A DNA stretch of 42,006 nt from Clostridiaceae bacterium (GTDB lineage: Bacteria; Bacillota; Clostridia; Clostridiales; Clostridiaceae): positions 1 through 42,006 of the forward strand of contig JAQXTC010000125.1 of assembly GCA_029219285.1 (NCBI GenBank). The letters are read 5' to 3'. Of this stretch, positions 1 to 8,582 are shown one piece after another. Under the pieces are notes generated by a model. It was not told where the DNA came from. It worked only from the letters and a program-made list of their open reading frames with translations, and ran no database searches. The number at the start of each line of letters is the position of its first letter. The first letter of the stretch is position 1. Position numbers and translations under genes: made by a program.

Positions 1-59
1 TTTAGGTATATCTTAACTTTTTTAGTGCAAACTAAAAATATAATAATACTTAGTATTAG

Positions 60-110
60 TATTTCTAAAAAAATTAAAAATATAACTGGAAACGCAAATT
101 TCCAGTTATA
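60..110 (-). terminator. Rho-independent terminator for the minus-strand genes at 179-921
   Basis: Perfect 12-bp inverted repeat tataactggaaa (81-92) / tttccagttata (99-110); on the minus strand it is followed by a T-rich tract. Confidence 0.75.
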
Positions 111-178
111 TAAACATATTAATAAAACAATTTACACAAATTATTTTACATCCTCAATAAGGATAGTCTTTATGCTTA

Positions 179-520
179 TTATTTGTTTTTAGAAAATATA
201 GAAATTATTATATTAAAGATATCTTTTATTGTTTCAATATTATCCATAAAAGATTCTTTAGCTACAATTGCATCAGCAGTAGTTTCAGTAATAACTTCAC
301 TTACATCTTTTAAATTATCTGTTAATTCAAGAGCATTATCAGAAATTGCTGGTAAGTTATCACATAGCTTGTTTATATTTTCTTTATTACTTGATATTAA
401 ATCATTAATATTAGATATTAATTTCATCAATCTAATAAGAGTAATAATTAAAATAACTAATGTGAAGATACCTAGTATTCCTACTAATCCCCAAAATAAT
501 GTGCCTAAATCTATATACAT
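179..520 (-). CDS. Small membrane protein, DUF948-like (one N-terminal TM helix plus coiled-coil-like tail)
   Basis: 113-aa ORF: hydrophobic N-terminus (LGTLFWGLVGILGIFTLVILIITLI), then Asn/Asp/Leu-rich helical region; immediately downstream of a YtxH gene. Confidence 0.75.
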   Translation of the reverse strand: MYIDLGTLFWGLVGILGIFTLVILIITLIRLMKLISNINDLISSNKENINKLCDNLPAISDNALELTDNLKDVSEVITETTADAIVAKESFMDNIETIKDIFNIIISIFSKNK

Positions 521-531
521 GCAGCTACCTA

Positions 532-921
532 CTAAAGATTTTGATCTTGTTCTTCAGATATAGTTTCAGTTACTTCTGTTTCAGTAACTTCTTCTGTAGA
601 AGATCCCTTTTTCTTGTTAGCTAAATATGTTGATATTTTTTCTTTAGCAGAGTTAATATTGTTTTTTCCTTCAGTATACTTAGCGCTTAAATTTTCTTTA
701 GCAATAGCGCTTTTTTCAACTATTTTATCTTTTGCTTCTACAGATTTGTTTACAAGATCAGTTCTAGTTTCTTTACCTGACTTTGGAGCAAATAGTACAC
801 CAGCAGCTGAACCTAAAGCAGCACCAGCAATAGCTGTAAAAGTAGCAACCTTTGCTATTTTTTTCTTTTCTTTTCTTTTTTGTTCTCTTTTTTTCTTTTC
901 AATTAATGAATATAAACCCAT
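532..921 (-). CDS. YtxH domain-containing protein
   Basis: TAIAGAALGSAAGVLFAPKSGKETR is the YtxH signature. ATG at 921 is preferred over the ORF-track start (936) because ggaggag sits just upstream of it. Confidence 0.85.
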   Translation of the reverse strand: MGLYSLIEKKKREQKRKEKKKIAKVATFTAIAGAALGSAAGVLFAPKSGKETRTDLVNKSVEAKDKIVEKSAIAKENLSAKYTEGKNNINSAKEKISTYLANKKKGSSTEEVTETEVTETISEEQDQNL

Positions 922-1004
922 TGAACACTCCTCCATATACCAATAATTATTAGAAGTATATCACGATGATAATTATTTTTCAACAATTTATGCTACATAA
1001 TGTT

Positions 1005-1041
1005 AAAAATACTAATTAATTTTCAATAAATTAGTATTTTT
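1005..1041. repeat. Perfect 13-bp inverted repeat between divergent genes
   Basis: aaaaatactaatt (1005-1017) / aattagtattttt (1029-1041). Confidence 0.7.
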
Positions 1042-1240
1042 GGGATGATAATTATAATAATATTACTAAGAGGACAAATTATTATTTGTAACATTAGTGA
1101 AGTAAAGAAATAAAATAGTAATAAGCCATAGGAAGTATGTACCTAAAACTCATAAAAATTACAAAATAAGTACTTAATATTTTAGATTAATTAGCTTAGA
1201 AAAAATATTTATATAGAAAGTGTTATTAGGAGGAGTTTTT

Positions 1241-2737
1241 ATGTTAAGAGGTGCAGGAGTTTTAATGCACATATCTTCACTACCAGGTAAATTTGGAATA
1301 GGTACATTAGGAAAAGAAGCTTATGAATTTGTTGACTTTATAAAAAAATCATCATTAAAATATTGGCAAATACTTCCTTTGGGGCATACTGGTTTTGGAG
1401 ATTCCCCATATCAATGTATAGATGCATTTGCAGGGAATCCGTATTTTATTGATTTTGATGAATTAAAAAAAGATGGGTTACTGAATGAAGGAGATTATTG
1501 TTACTTAAATTATGGTGATGATTCAGAAAGAATAGATTATGGAAAGTTATATACTGAAAAGTATAAAGTATTAAGGAAAGCATATGAAAATTTTAAATGT
1601 AAGGAAGTAAATAATTTAAATAATATGTTTGAGGAATTCAAACAAGAAAATAGTTTTTGGCTTGAAGATTATTCTTTATACATGGCTTTGAAATTAAAAT
1701 TCAATGTTGGTAGTTGGTATAATTGGGATGATGATATAAAAAAGAGAAAAAAAGAAACTATAAAAGCATATACGGAACAGTTAGCTAATGAAATTGAATA
1801 TTGGAATTTTATTCAGTTTATATTTTTTAAACAGTGGAAAGAATTAAAGCATTATGCTAATTCATCTGGAATTAAAATAATTGGAGATATACCAATTTAT
1901 GTGGCTCAAGATAGTGTAGATACCTGGGCTAATTCAGAAAATTTTAAAATTGATAAAGATACTGTGAATCCAAAGTTAGTTTCAGGTTGTCCACCAGATT
2001 CTCTTTCACCTACAGGACAACTTTGGGGAAATCCAATATATGATTGGGATTATATGAAGAAAAATAAGTATAAGTGGTGGATATCTAGGATTAGTGAAAA
2101 TCTAAAGCTTTATGATATTGTTCGAATAGATCATTTTAGAGGATTTGAATCTTATTGGGCAATTCCATATGGTGAAAATACAGCAAGCAATGGACATTGG
2201 GAAAAGGGCCCAGGTTTAGACTTGTTTAATGAAGTGAAAAAGCAATTAGGTGAAGTTGATATAATAGCAGAAGATTTAGGATATTTGACTGATGAGATAA
2301 TTAAATTTTTAAAAGATACAGGCTTTCCTGGAATGAGAGTCTTAGAATTTGCATTTAATGGAACTAATGATAATCATTATTTACCTCATAATTATGATAA
2401 AGAATGTGTGGCATATACAGGAACACATGATAATGATACTTTAGTTGGATGGCTTGATTACAGTTCATTAGATTATGAAAAGAATAATGCAAAGTTGTAT
2501 TTGGGTTTAAATGCAGAGGAAGGATATAATTGGGGAATGATAAGAGGAGTATGGAGTAGCATAGCAAATGTGGCAATAGCTCCAATACAAGACTTTTTAG
2601 GACTTGGAAATGAAGCTAGAATGAATTTGCCATCAAGTTCTGGTGGTAATTGGTCTTGGAGAATGAAAGCTAATAGTTTAAATAATCAATTAGCTAGAAA
2701 AATTTCTGATATGTGTTATAGATATAGAAGAAATTAA
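1241..2737 (+). CDS. malQ: 4-alpha-glucanotransferase (amylomaltase), copy 1
   Basis: GH77 hallmarks: LPLGHTGFGDSPYQ, GDIPIYVAQDSVDTWAN, IDHFRGFESYWAIP, EDLGYLT, GMRVLEFAF, YTGTHDNDT. ATG at 1241 follows aggagg. Confidence 0.95.
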   Translation: MLRGAGVLMHISSLPGKFGIGTLGKEAYEFVDFIKKSSLKYWQILPLGHTGFGDSPYQCIDAFAGNPYFIDFDELKKDGLLNEGDYCYLNYGDDSERIDYGKLYTEKYKVLRKAYENFKCKEVNNLNNMFEEFKQENSFWLEDYSLYMALKLKFNVGSWYNWDDDIKKRKKETIKAYTEQLANEIEYWNFIQFIFFKQWKELKHYANSSGIKIIGDIPIYVAQDSVDTWANSENFKIDKDTVNPKLVSGCPPDSLSPTGQLWGNPIYDWDYMKKNKYKWWISRISENLKLYDIVRIDHFRGFESYWAIPYGENTASNGHWEKGPGLDLFNEVKKQLGEVDIIAEDLGYLTDEIIKFLKDTGFPGMRVLEFAFNGTNDNHYLPHNYDKECVAYTGTHDNDTLVGWLDYSSLDYEKNNAKLYLGLNAEEGYNWGMIRGVWSSIANVAIAPIQDFLGLGNEARMNLPSSSGGNWSWRMKANSLNNQLARKISDMCYRYRRN

Positions 2738-2771
2738 TAGAATATATTTTTCTTTTTTATTGTTAAAGTTG

Positions 2772-2816
2772 AAAAAGACTTGAGGGCAATTATACTTTGT
2801 CTTCAAGTCTTTTTTT
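2772..2816 (+). terminator. Rho-independent terminator after malQ copy 1
   Basis: aaaaagacttga ... tcaagtcttttttt hairpin with T-tract. Confidence 0.85.
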
Positions 2817-2931
2817 GGAAAAATTAGAATATAAAATTGAAAAATGTTTACAATTACAATAAAATAATTATATACAATAATTAGATGTTTATACAAAAAA
2901 TAAAAAAGAAATTTATGGTTAATAACAATGG

Positions 2932-2946
2932 ATGTAAACGTTAAGG
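2932..2946. promoter_or_regulatory. cre-like (CcpA/LacI-family) site upstream of the ABC ATPase
   Basis: atgtaaacgttaagg resembles the cre consensus WTGNAANCGNWNNCW with one or two mismatches; lies ~50 bp upstream of the start codon. Confidence 0.45.
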
Positions 2947-2991
2947 CGTATTATACTAGGGTTATTAAAATAAATAGAGGGGGTACAAATC

Positions 2992-4101
2992 ATGTCAAAT
3001 CTTTCATTAAAAAATATATATAAAATATATGAAGGTGACGTAGTAGCGGTAAAAGATTTTAATTTAGACATTAAAGATAAAGAATTTATAGTATTCGTAG
3101 GACCATCAGGTTGTGGTAAATCAACAACATTAAGAATGATAGCAGGTCTAGAAACTATTTCAAAAGGTGAATTATATATTGGAGATAAATTAGTTAATGA
3201 GATGGAGCCAAAGGATAGAGATATATCAATGGTATTCCAAAACTATGCATTATATCCACATATGACAGTTTACGATAATATGGCATTTGCATTAAAGATA
3301 AAGAAGACACCAAAGGATGAAATAGACCGTAAGGTTAAAGAAGCAGCAAAGATACTAGATATTGAAAAGTACTTAGATAGAAAACCAAAGGCTTTATCTG
3401 GTGGACAAAGACAAAGAGTTGCTCTTGGTAGAGCAATAGTAAGAAATCCTAAGGTATTCTTAATGGATGAACCTTTATCAAACCTAGATGCAAAATTAAG
3501 AGTTCAAATGAGAACTGAAATAGCAAAGCTTCATAAAAAGTTGGCTACAACATTTATATATGTAACACATGACCAAACAGAAGCAATGACTATGGGTTCC
3601 AGAATAGTTGTTATGAAAGATGGTGAAGTTCAACAAGTTGATACACCACAAAATATTTATAATTATCCTGCAAATCAATTTGTAGCAAGTTTTATAGGAA
3701 GCCCTCAAATGAATTTTATTGAAGGACAAGTAGTTGTAGAAGGGGATAAAGTATTTGCTGCATTTGAAGGCCAAAAGGTTGAATTTACTGCAGAAAAAGC
3801 TGCTGCAGTTAAAAAGCTTAATTTAAATGGACAAAATGTTGTTTTTGGTATAAGACCGGAGGAATTGGATGATGATAAGGAATTAATTGAAGCTAATCCA
3901 AATCAAGTTATTGATTCAAAAGTAGAAGTAATAGAACTTATGGGAGCTGAAAGTTACATTTATACTAAAATTGGAAATGTAAGTACTACAGTGAGAGTAA
4001 ATGGTTCTACAGCCCTAAAAGTTGGACAAAATGCAAAGATACATTTTGATACAAGTAAAATGCATGTTTTCGATAAGAAGACAGAGTTAAGATTAGTATA
4101 A
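2992..4101 (+). CDS. msmX: Sugar ABC transporter ATP-binding protein (MsmX/UgpC/MalK-type)
   Basis: Walker A GPSGCGKST, LSGGQRQRVALGRA, Walker B VFLMDEP, THDQTEAMT, C-terminal TOBE/MalK-type region. Confidence 0.93.
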   Translation: MSNLSLKNIYKIYEGDVVAVKDFNLDIKDKEFIVFVGPSGCGKSTTLRMIAGLETISKGELYIGDKLVNEMEPKDRDISMVFQNYALYPHMTVYDNMAFALKIKKTPKDEIDRKVKEAAKILDIEKYLDRKPKALSGGQRQRVALGRAIVRNPKVFLMDEPLSNLDAKLRVQMRTEIAKLHKKLATTFIYVTHDQTEAMTMGSRIVVMKDGEVQQVDTPQNIYNYPANQFVASFIGSPQMNFIEGQVVVEGDKVFAAFEGQKVEFTAEKAAAVKKLNLNGQNVVFGIRPEELDDDKELIEANPNQVIDSKVEVIELMGAESYIYTKIGNVSTTVRVNGSTALKVGQNAKIHFDTSKMHVFDKKTELRLV

Positions 4102-4125
4102 AATTTAAGGTGAGGTGATGTATAA

Positions 4126-5073
4126 ATGAAGAAAATAGATAAATTGCTAGATAATATAACCGAAGTTTCTAAAATATCTTTTAAGATATTTAATGAAAAG
4201 GGAGACATTTATACATCTCCAAACTTTCATATAAAAACCACATTCGTTGAATCAAAATTTAAGTTACTAAGTGAAGTTGTAAGTCTAATGGTATGTAGTG
4301 AAGATAAAAATACATTACCATTATTACAGAATTATATTGTTAACCGAGTAAAACAAGAAGTAAGTAGTAGAAATGATTGTATAAAGCAGCTTATAGAAGG
4401 AAAAAAGGTATCAAAAGGAGAGATAATAGATAAGTATGCATTCTTATCTAATTCTTTTGCTTTAATAGTAATTAAAATGAATAAAAATTTAGATGATGTT
4501 TTAGAGCTACTAGAAGATAGTTATGGTGAAGAAAACATAACTTTAGTTAATTACAATGATGAAATATTCATTTTAGGTAAGCTTGAAGATATTAAAGATC
4601 ATGTATATAGCATTAAAGATACAATTGAGTATGCTACTAGAGAGAAATGTTTAATATACTACACTATGGTTGAAGGTTATGAAAACTTATATGATGCATT
4701 AATCAGATGTAGAAAAAAAGTTGAAATAGCTAAAAAGTTTAATATAAGTAATGAAATTATAGAAGAAAGTGATCTTATATTTGAAGATATTGTTGATAGT
4801 ATAAATAATGAAAAAAAACAAGAACTTATAAAAGAATTTGAAAAGGGATTCTTGAATCTAGATAAAGAAATGACTAAGACTATTGAAGTGTTTTTTGATT
4901 GTGGTCTTAATATAAGTGAAGCTGCGAAAATATTGTACATTCACAGGAATACATTAATTTATAGACTTGAAAAAATACAGAAATGTTCAGGCTTTGATAT
5001 TAGAGATTTTAATCAAGCTACAATATTTAAGATTTTGTTTTTTATTTGGAAAGAAGAAAAAATAAAAAAATAA
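4126..5073 (+). CDS. PucR/CdaR-type helix-turn-helix transcriptional regulator
   Basis: C-terminal FFDCGLNISEAAKILYIHRNTLIYRLEKIQKCSGFDIRDFNQA is the PucR C-terminal HTH signature. Confidence 0.85.
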   Translation: MKKIDKLLDNITEVSKISFKIFNEKGDIYTSPNFHIKTTFVESKFKLLSEVVSLMVCSEDKNTLPLLQNYIVNRVKQEVSSRNDCIKQLIEGKKVSKGEIIDKYAFLSNSFALIVIKMNKNLDDVLELLEDSYGEENITLVNYNDEIFILGKLEDIKDHVYSIKDTIEYATREKCLIYYTMVEGYENLYDALIRCRKKVEIAKKFNISNEIIEESDLIFEDIVDSINNEKKQELIKEFEKGFLNLDKEMTKTIEVFFDCGLNISEAAKILYIHRNTLIYRLEKIQKCSGFDIRDFNQATIFKILFFIWKEEKIKK

Positions 5074-5085
5074 TTTAAAAAACTA

Positions 5086-5101
5086 TTGAAAAACGTTTAC
5101 A
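5086..5101. promoter_or_regulatory. Possible cre-like half-matching site upstream of malE
   Basis: ttgaaaaacgtttaca centred on aaacgttt; the left half is one base out of register with the cre consensus. Confidence 0.35.
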
Positions 5102-5201
5102 GAAGTATTACAATAAAAATGTAGTAAAGGTAATATATTTCATAAAAGTAAATAATACGAAAAAAAGGAATTTGGTGCTTAAAATTGTACAAGCATTGCA
5201 A

Positions 5202-5220
5202 TTTTGGAAACGGTTCTGAA
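5202..5220. promoter_or_regulatory. Putative LacI-family (MalR-like) operator 1 upstream of malE
   Basis: ttttggaaacggttctgaa; shares TTTTGGMAACGGTT with the second copy at 5257 and GGNAACG with the palindrome at 8538-8553. Confidence 0.5.
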
Positions 5221-5256
5221 ATGGTGAAAATAGGACTTGAGTTAATAGGCACAAAG

Positions 5257-5275
5257 TTTTGGCAACGGTTTAGGG
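5257..5275. promoter_or_regulatory. Putative LacI-family (MalR-like) operator 2 upstream of malE
   Basis: ttttggcaacggtttaggg, 55 bp downstream of operator 1. Confidence 0.5.
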
Positions 5276-5325
5276 TGAACTAGATTATAAACCTTAGGGT
5301 TTTTAATAAATATGAGGAGGAATTA

Positions 5326-6531
5326 ATGATGTGTAAGAGAAAGAAAATTATTGCTATTATTTTAGGTACAATGGTTATGGCTAGCAGTTTAACAGCTTGT
5401 GGTAGTTCAAGTGGCTCAGGAGATAAGGAAACTTTAACAGTTTGGTCTCACTTAAGTACTGGTGAAGTAGATGCACTTCAAGAGGTTGTTAAGAAGTGGG
5501 GAGATGAAAACAATGTTGAAGTTAAACTTGTTGAAGACCAAGGAAAGATGCAAGAATATAAAGAAGTTGCTAACAGTGCATCAGGACCAGATTTATACTA
5601 TGGTATAGGTCATGATAACTTAGGAACATTTGTAAAAGCTGATCTTTTAGCTGAAGTTCCAGAAGGAACAATAAAAGAAAGTGATTATACAGGAAAAAAT
5701 GTTATTGATGCAGTAACAGTAAACGGAAAACAATATGCAGTTCCAATATCTCAAGAAACAACTGCATTGTTTATAAATAAAGATAAGGTTGCAGAAGCTC
5801 CAAAGACTATGGAGGAAGTTGCAAAGGTAGGTAAAGAAAAAGGATTTATGTTTGAAGTAACTAACTTCTATATTTCAAAAGCTTTAGTTACTCCAGGAAC
5901 ATATATATTCAAGAATAATAATGGTACATTAGATCCAAATGATATTGGATTAGATACTGAAAATGCTGTAAAAGGATATCAATATCTAGCTGATATGGTT
6001 AAAGATGGTTTAGTTGCACCAGATATTACAGATGACGTTGCAAAGGATCAATTTAAACAAAAAAATACAGCATTCTATATTTCAGGACCATGGAATGTAA
6101 AAGAAGTTAAGGATGCTGGAGTTAACCTACAAATAGTTCCATTACCAACATTAGGTGGAAATGAATTAACTCCATATTCAACAATTCAAGCTGCATTTGT
6201 AAGTAAGAATTCAAAGAAACAAGATCTTGCTTGGAAATTATTAAAATACTTAAATGAAAATGACAATGATATTTTAGTTAATACTGGTAACAGGATTCCA
6301 GCATTAAAGAGCGGTGTTGAAAGTGAAGCATTCAAGAAAAATGAAGTTGTAAGTGTATTCGCAGATGCTGTTAAGAATTCAGAACCAATGCCTAACATTC
6401 CAGAAGTACAAGCTACTTGGGATCCAGCTAAGAATAATATAGTTTCAATGTTATCTGGACAAATTGATGCTGCAACTTGTGCAAAGAATACAGTAGATCA
6501 AATAAAACAAGCAGAAGCTCAATTAAAGTAA
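5326..6531 (+). CDS. malE: Maltose/maltodextrin ABC transporter substrate-binding lipoprotein
   Basis: Lipobox LTAC; TVWSHLSTGEVDALQ, YAVPISQETTALFINKD; followed by MalF- and MalG-like permeases. Start could be the second ATG at 5329. Confidence 0.92.
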   Translation: MMCKRKKIIAIILGTMVMASSLTACGSSSGSGDKETLTVWSHLSTGEVDALQEVVKKWGDENNVEVKLVEDQGKMQEYKEVANSASGPDLYYGIGHDNLGTFVKADLLAEVPEGTIKESDYTGKNVIDAVTVNGKQYAVPISQETTALFINKDKVAEAPKTMEEVAKVGKEKGFMFEVTNFYISKALVTPGTYIFKNNNGTLDPNDIGLDTENAVKGYQYLADMVKDGLVAPDITDDVAKDQFKQKNTAFYISGPWNVKEVKDAGVNLQIVPLPTLGGNELTPYSTIQAAFVSKNSKKQDLAWKLLKYLNENDNDILVNTGNRIPALKSGVESEAFKKNEVVSVFADAVKNSEPMPNIPEVQATWDPAKNNIVSMLSGQIDAATCAKNTVDQIKQAEAQLK

Positions 6532-6549
6532 TAATTTGAAAATAAAATA

Positions 6550-6572
6550 AGGAGGGAAAGTATTTCCCTCCT
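6550..6572 (+). repeat. Strong intercistronic hairpin between malE and malF
   Basis: Perfect 10-bp stem aggagggaaa (6550-6559), 3-nt loop gta, tttccctcct (6563-6572); no T-tract follows. Confidence 0.8.
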
Positions 6573-6613
6573 ACTTCAATACTTATAAGTTATTATAGAA
6601 AGGAGAAATTATT

Positions 6614-7546
6614 ATGATGGCAACAAAGGGTAAAGGAAAAGAAACAAGAAAAGCAATACCATATTTATTACCTTGTTTGATTTTTATATTTGTCTTTACA
6701 ATATTGCCTATATTGTATACAGTATGGATTTCATTTACCAATAAGACAGTATTTACAAAAGATGGTGAAGATATTTTTGTTGGTATAGAAAATTATATAT
6801 CAGTATTTAATGGACCATTCAGTGAAGTATTTTTACCAACATTTGTTTGGACAATTATTTTTGCATTAGTATCAACAGGAGGATGTTTCTTAGTTGGATT
6901 ATTACTTGCTAATATAGTAAGAAACAAGAATATAAAGGAAAGAGGATTTTATAAAGCTCTTTTAATTCTTCCATGGGCATTGCCAGCAACTGTTGCAACA
7001 TTAGCATTCCAAGGATTATTTAATGGTAATTATGGTGCAATTAATAATGCACTTACTAACTTGCATATTATCTCGGAACCGATTCCGTGGTTAACTGATC
7101 CTTTTTGGGCAAGAGTAGCAGTATGTGTAGCAAATATTTGGTTAGGTTTCCCTTATATGATGAATGTTTGTATAGGTGGATTAGCATCAATTCCAGTATC
7201 ATATTATGAAGCTGCTAGAGTTGATGGAGCAAGTAGATGGACTCAATTTACAAAGATAACATTACCATCTCTAGCTAGAACATCATATCCATTATTAATT
7301 ACATCATTCGCATTTAACTTTAATAACTTTAATACTGCATATCTAATTACAGAAGGTGGTCCAGCAAAATTAACAACACAATTTGCTGGTTATACAGATA
7401 TACTAGCATCTGTAAACTATAAATTATCAACTCAATTTGGTAGAGTAGATATGGCAGCAACAATAAGTATAGTTATATTCGTAATTTTAGCAGTAATTTC
7501 ATATGTACAGATGAGAGCATCAGGACAATTTAAGGAGGTTGATTAG
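6614..7546 (+). CDS. malF: Maltose/maltodextrin ABC transporter permease
   Basis: Six-TM permease with EAA motif YYEAARVDGASRWTQFTKITLPSL; position after malE. Confidence 0.92.
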   Translation: MMATKGKGKETRKAIPYLLPCLIFIFVFTILPILYTVWISFTNKTVFTKDGEDIFVGIENYISVFNGPFSEVFLPTFVWTIIFALVSTGGCFLVGLLLANIVRNKNIKERGFYKALLILPWALPATVATLAFQGLFNGNYGAINNALTNLHIISEPIPWLTDPFWARVAVCVANIWLGFPYMMNVCIGGLASIPVSYYEAARVDGASRWTQFTKITLPSLARTSYPLLITSFAFNFNNFNTAYLITEGGPAKLTTQFAGYTDILASVNYKLSTQFGRVDMAATISIVIFVILAVISYVQMRASGQFKEVD

Positions 7547-7548
7547 TT

Positions 7549-8451
7549 ATGCAGATTGGAATGGAATCTAATAAGCCAAGAGAAAAAGAGTCTGGCTTAG
7601 AATTAAAATACAAGAAAAAACTTTCAACAGGCGATAAAAAATCAGCATGGCTTGGTAGAATTGTTATCTGGTTCGTATTGATATTAACATTATTCCCAAT
7701 ATTATCTGTGTTCTTAGCATCATTAAGTGCAGGTAGTTCATTTACACAAACTACATTATTACCTAGTGAGATAACTTTCGATAATTATATAAAAGTATTT
7801 ACAAAAACTGATATATGGATTTGGTTAAAAAATACTATGATAATTAGTTTATCTCTTGCAGTTGTACAATTGGCAATTGTAATACCAGCAGCATTTGCAT
7901 TTTCAAAATTAAGATTTAAATTTAGAAGCAAAGGCCTTATGGCACTATTAATACTTCAAATGTTCCCTACATCAATGGCATTACCAGCAATTTTAAGAAT
8001 AGCATACAACAATAATGGTATGGATAAATTATGGGTAGTAGTAGTTTTATTATTATCAGCAGGTCTTGCAAATAATACTTGGTTAATGAAAGGTTACATG
8101 GATGGAATACCTTCAGATTTAATAGAAGCTGCTTATGTTGATGGAGCAACTACACGACAAGTATTAGTTAAAATTATGCTACCTTTAATAAGAAATATGA
8201 TTCTTGTTATATTCTTATATGCATTTATTGGTGGATATAGTGAATTTATGATTAGTGCAGCATTATTAAAAGACAAAGCAGCATTAAGTTTACCAGTAGG
8301 AATGCATTCATTCATAAGAGAAAAATTCTCAGCAAACTGGGCACAATTCTCCGCAATTGCAATGGTAGCTTCAGTACCAATAGTTGCAATATTCTTAGCT
8401 TTTCAAAAGTATATTGCAGAAGGATTTACATCAGGAGCTGTTAAAGGTTAA
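7549..8451 (+). CDS. malG: Maltose/maltodextrin ABC transporter permease
   Basis: EAA motif DLIEAAYVDGATTRQVLVKIMLPLI; C-terminal QKYIAEGFTSGAVKG typical of MalG. Confidence 0.93.
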   Translation: MQIGMESNKPREKESGLELKYKKKLSTGDKKSAWLGRIVIWFVLILTLFPILSVFLASLSAGSSFTQTTLLPSEITFDNYIKVFTKTDIWIWLKNTMIISLSLAVVQLAIVIPAAFAFSKLRFKFRSKGLMALLILQMFPTSMALPAILRIAYNNNGMDKLWVVVVLLLSAGLANNTWLMKGYMDGIPSDLIEAAYVDGATTRQVLVKIMLPLIRNMILVIFLYAFIGGYSEFMISAALLKDKAALSLPVGMHSFIREKFSANWAQFSAIAMVASVPIVAIFLAFQKYIAEGFTSGAVKG

Positions 8452-8489
8452 AGATGACATCTATATAATTTATAAGTATTTTCTTTTCT

Positions 8490-8527
8490 ATATATATTCC
8501 TATTAGTTATATAATAGGAATATATAT
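8490..8527. repeat. Perfect 16-bp inverted repeat upstream of the lacI-type gene
   Basis: atatatattcctatta (8490-8505), gttata loop, taataggaatatatat (8512-8527). Confidence 0.8.
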
Positions 8528-8537
8528 GTGAAAAAAA

Positions 8538-8553
8538 TCGGTAACGTTACCGA
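8538..8553. promoter_or_regulatory. Perfect palindromic LacI-family operator (probable autoregulatory site)
   Basis: tcggtaacgttaccga is a perfect 16-bp palindrome with central CG, ~30 bp upstream of the LacI-family start codon. Confidence 0.75.
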
Positions 8554-8582
8554 AAAATTAGTGGAAAATAAGGAGTATGTCA

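Noticed and set aside
614-946. Plus-strand ORFs antisense to the YtxH/DUF948 pair (183-563 and 614-946)
   Set aside because: Hydrophobic antisense artefacts of Lys/Ala-rich coding sequence; the minus-strand ORFs have clear RBS and domain signatures.
7074-7090. Palindrome-like cggaaccgattccg resembling a LacI-family operator
   Set aside because: Lies inside malF coding sequence (SEPIPW); the central part is not symmetric. Probably coincidental.
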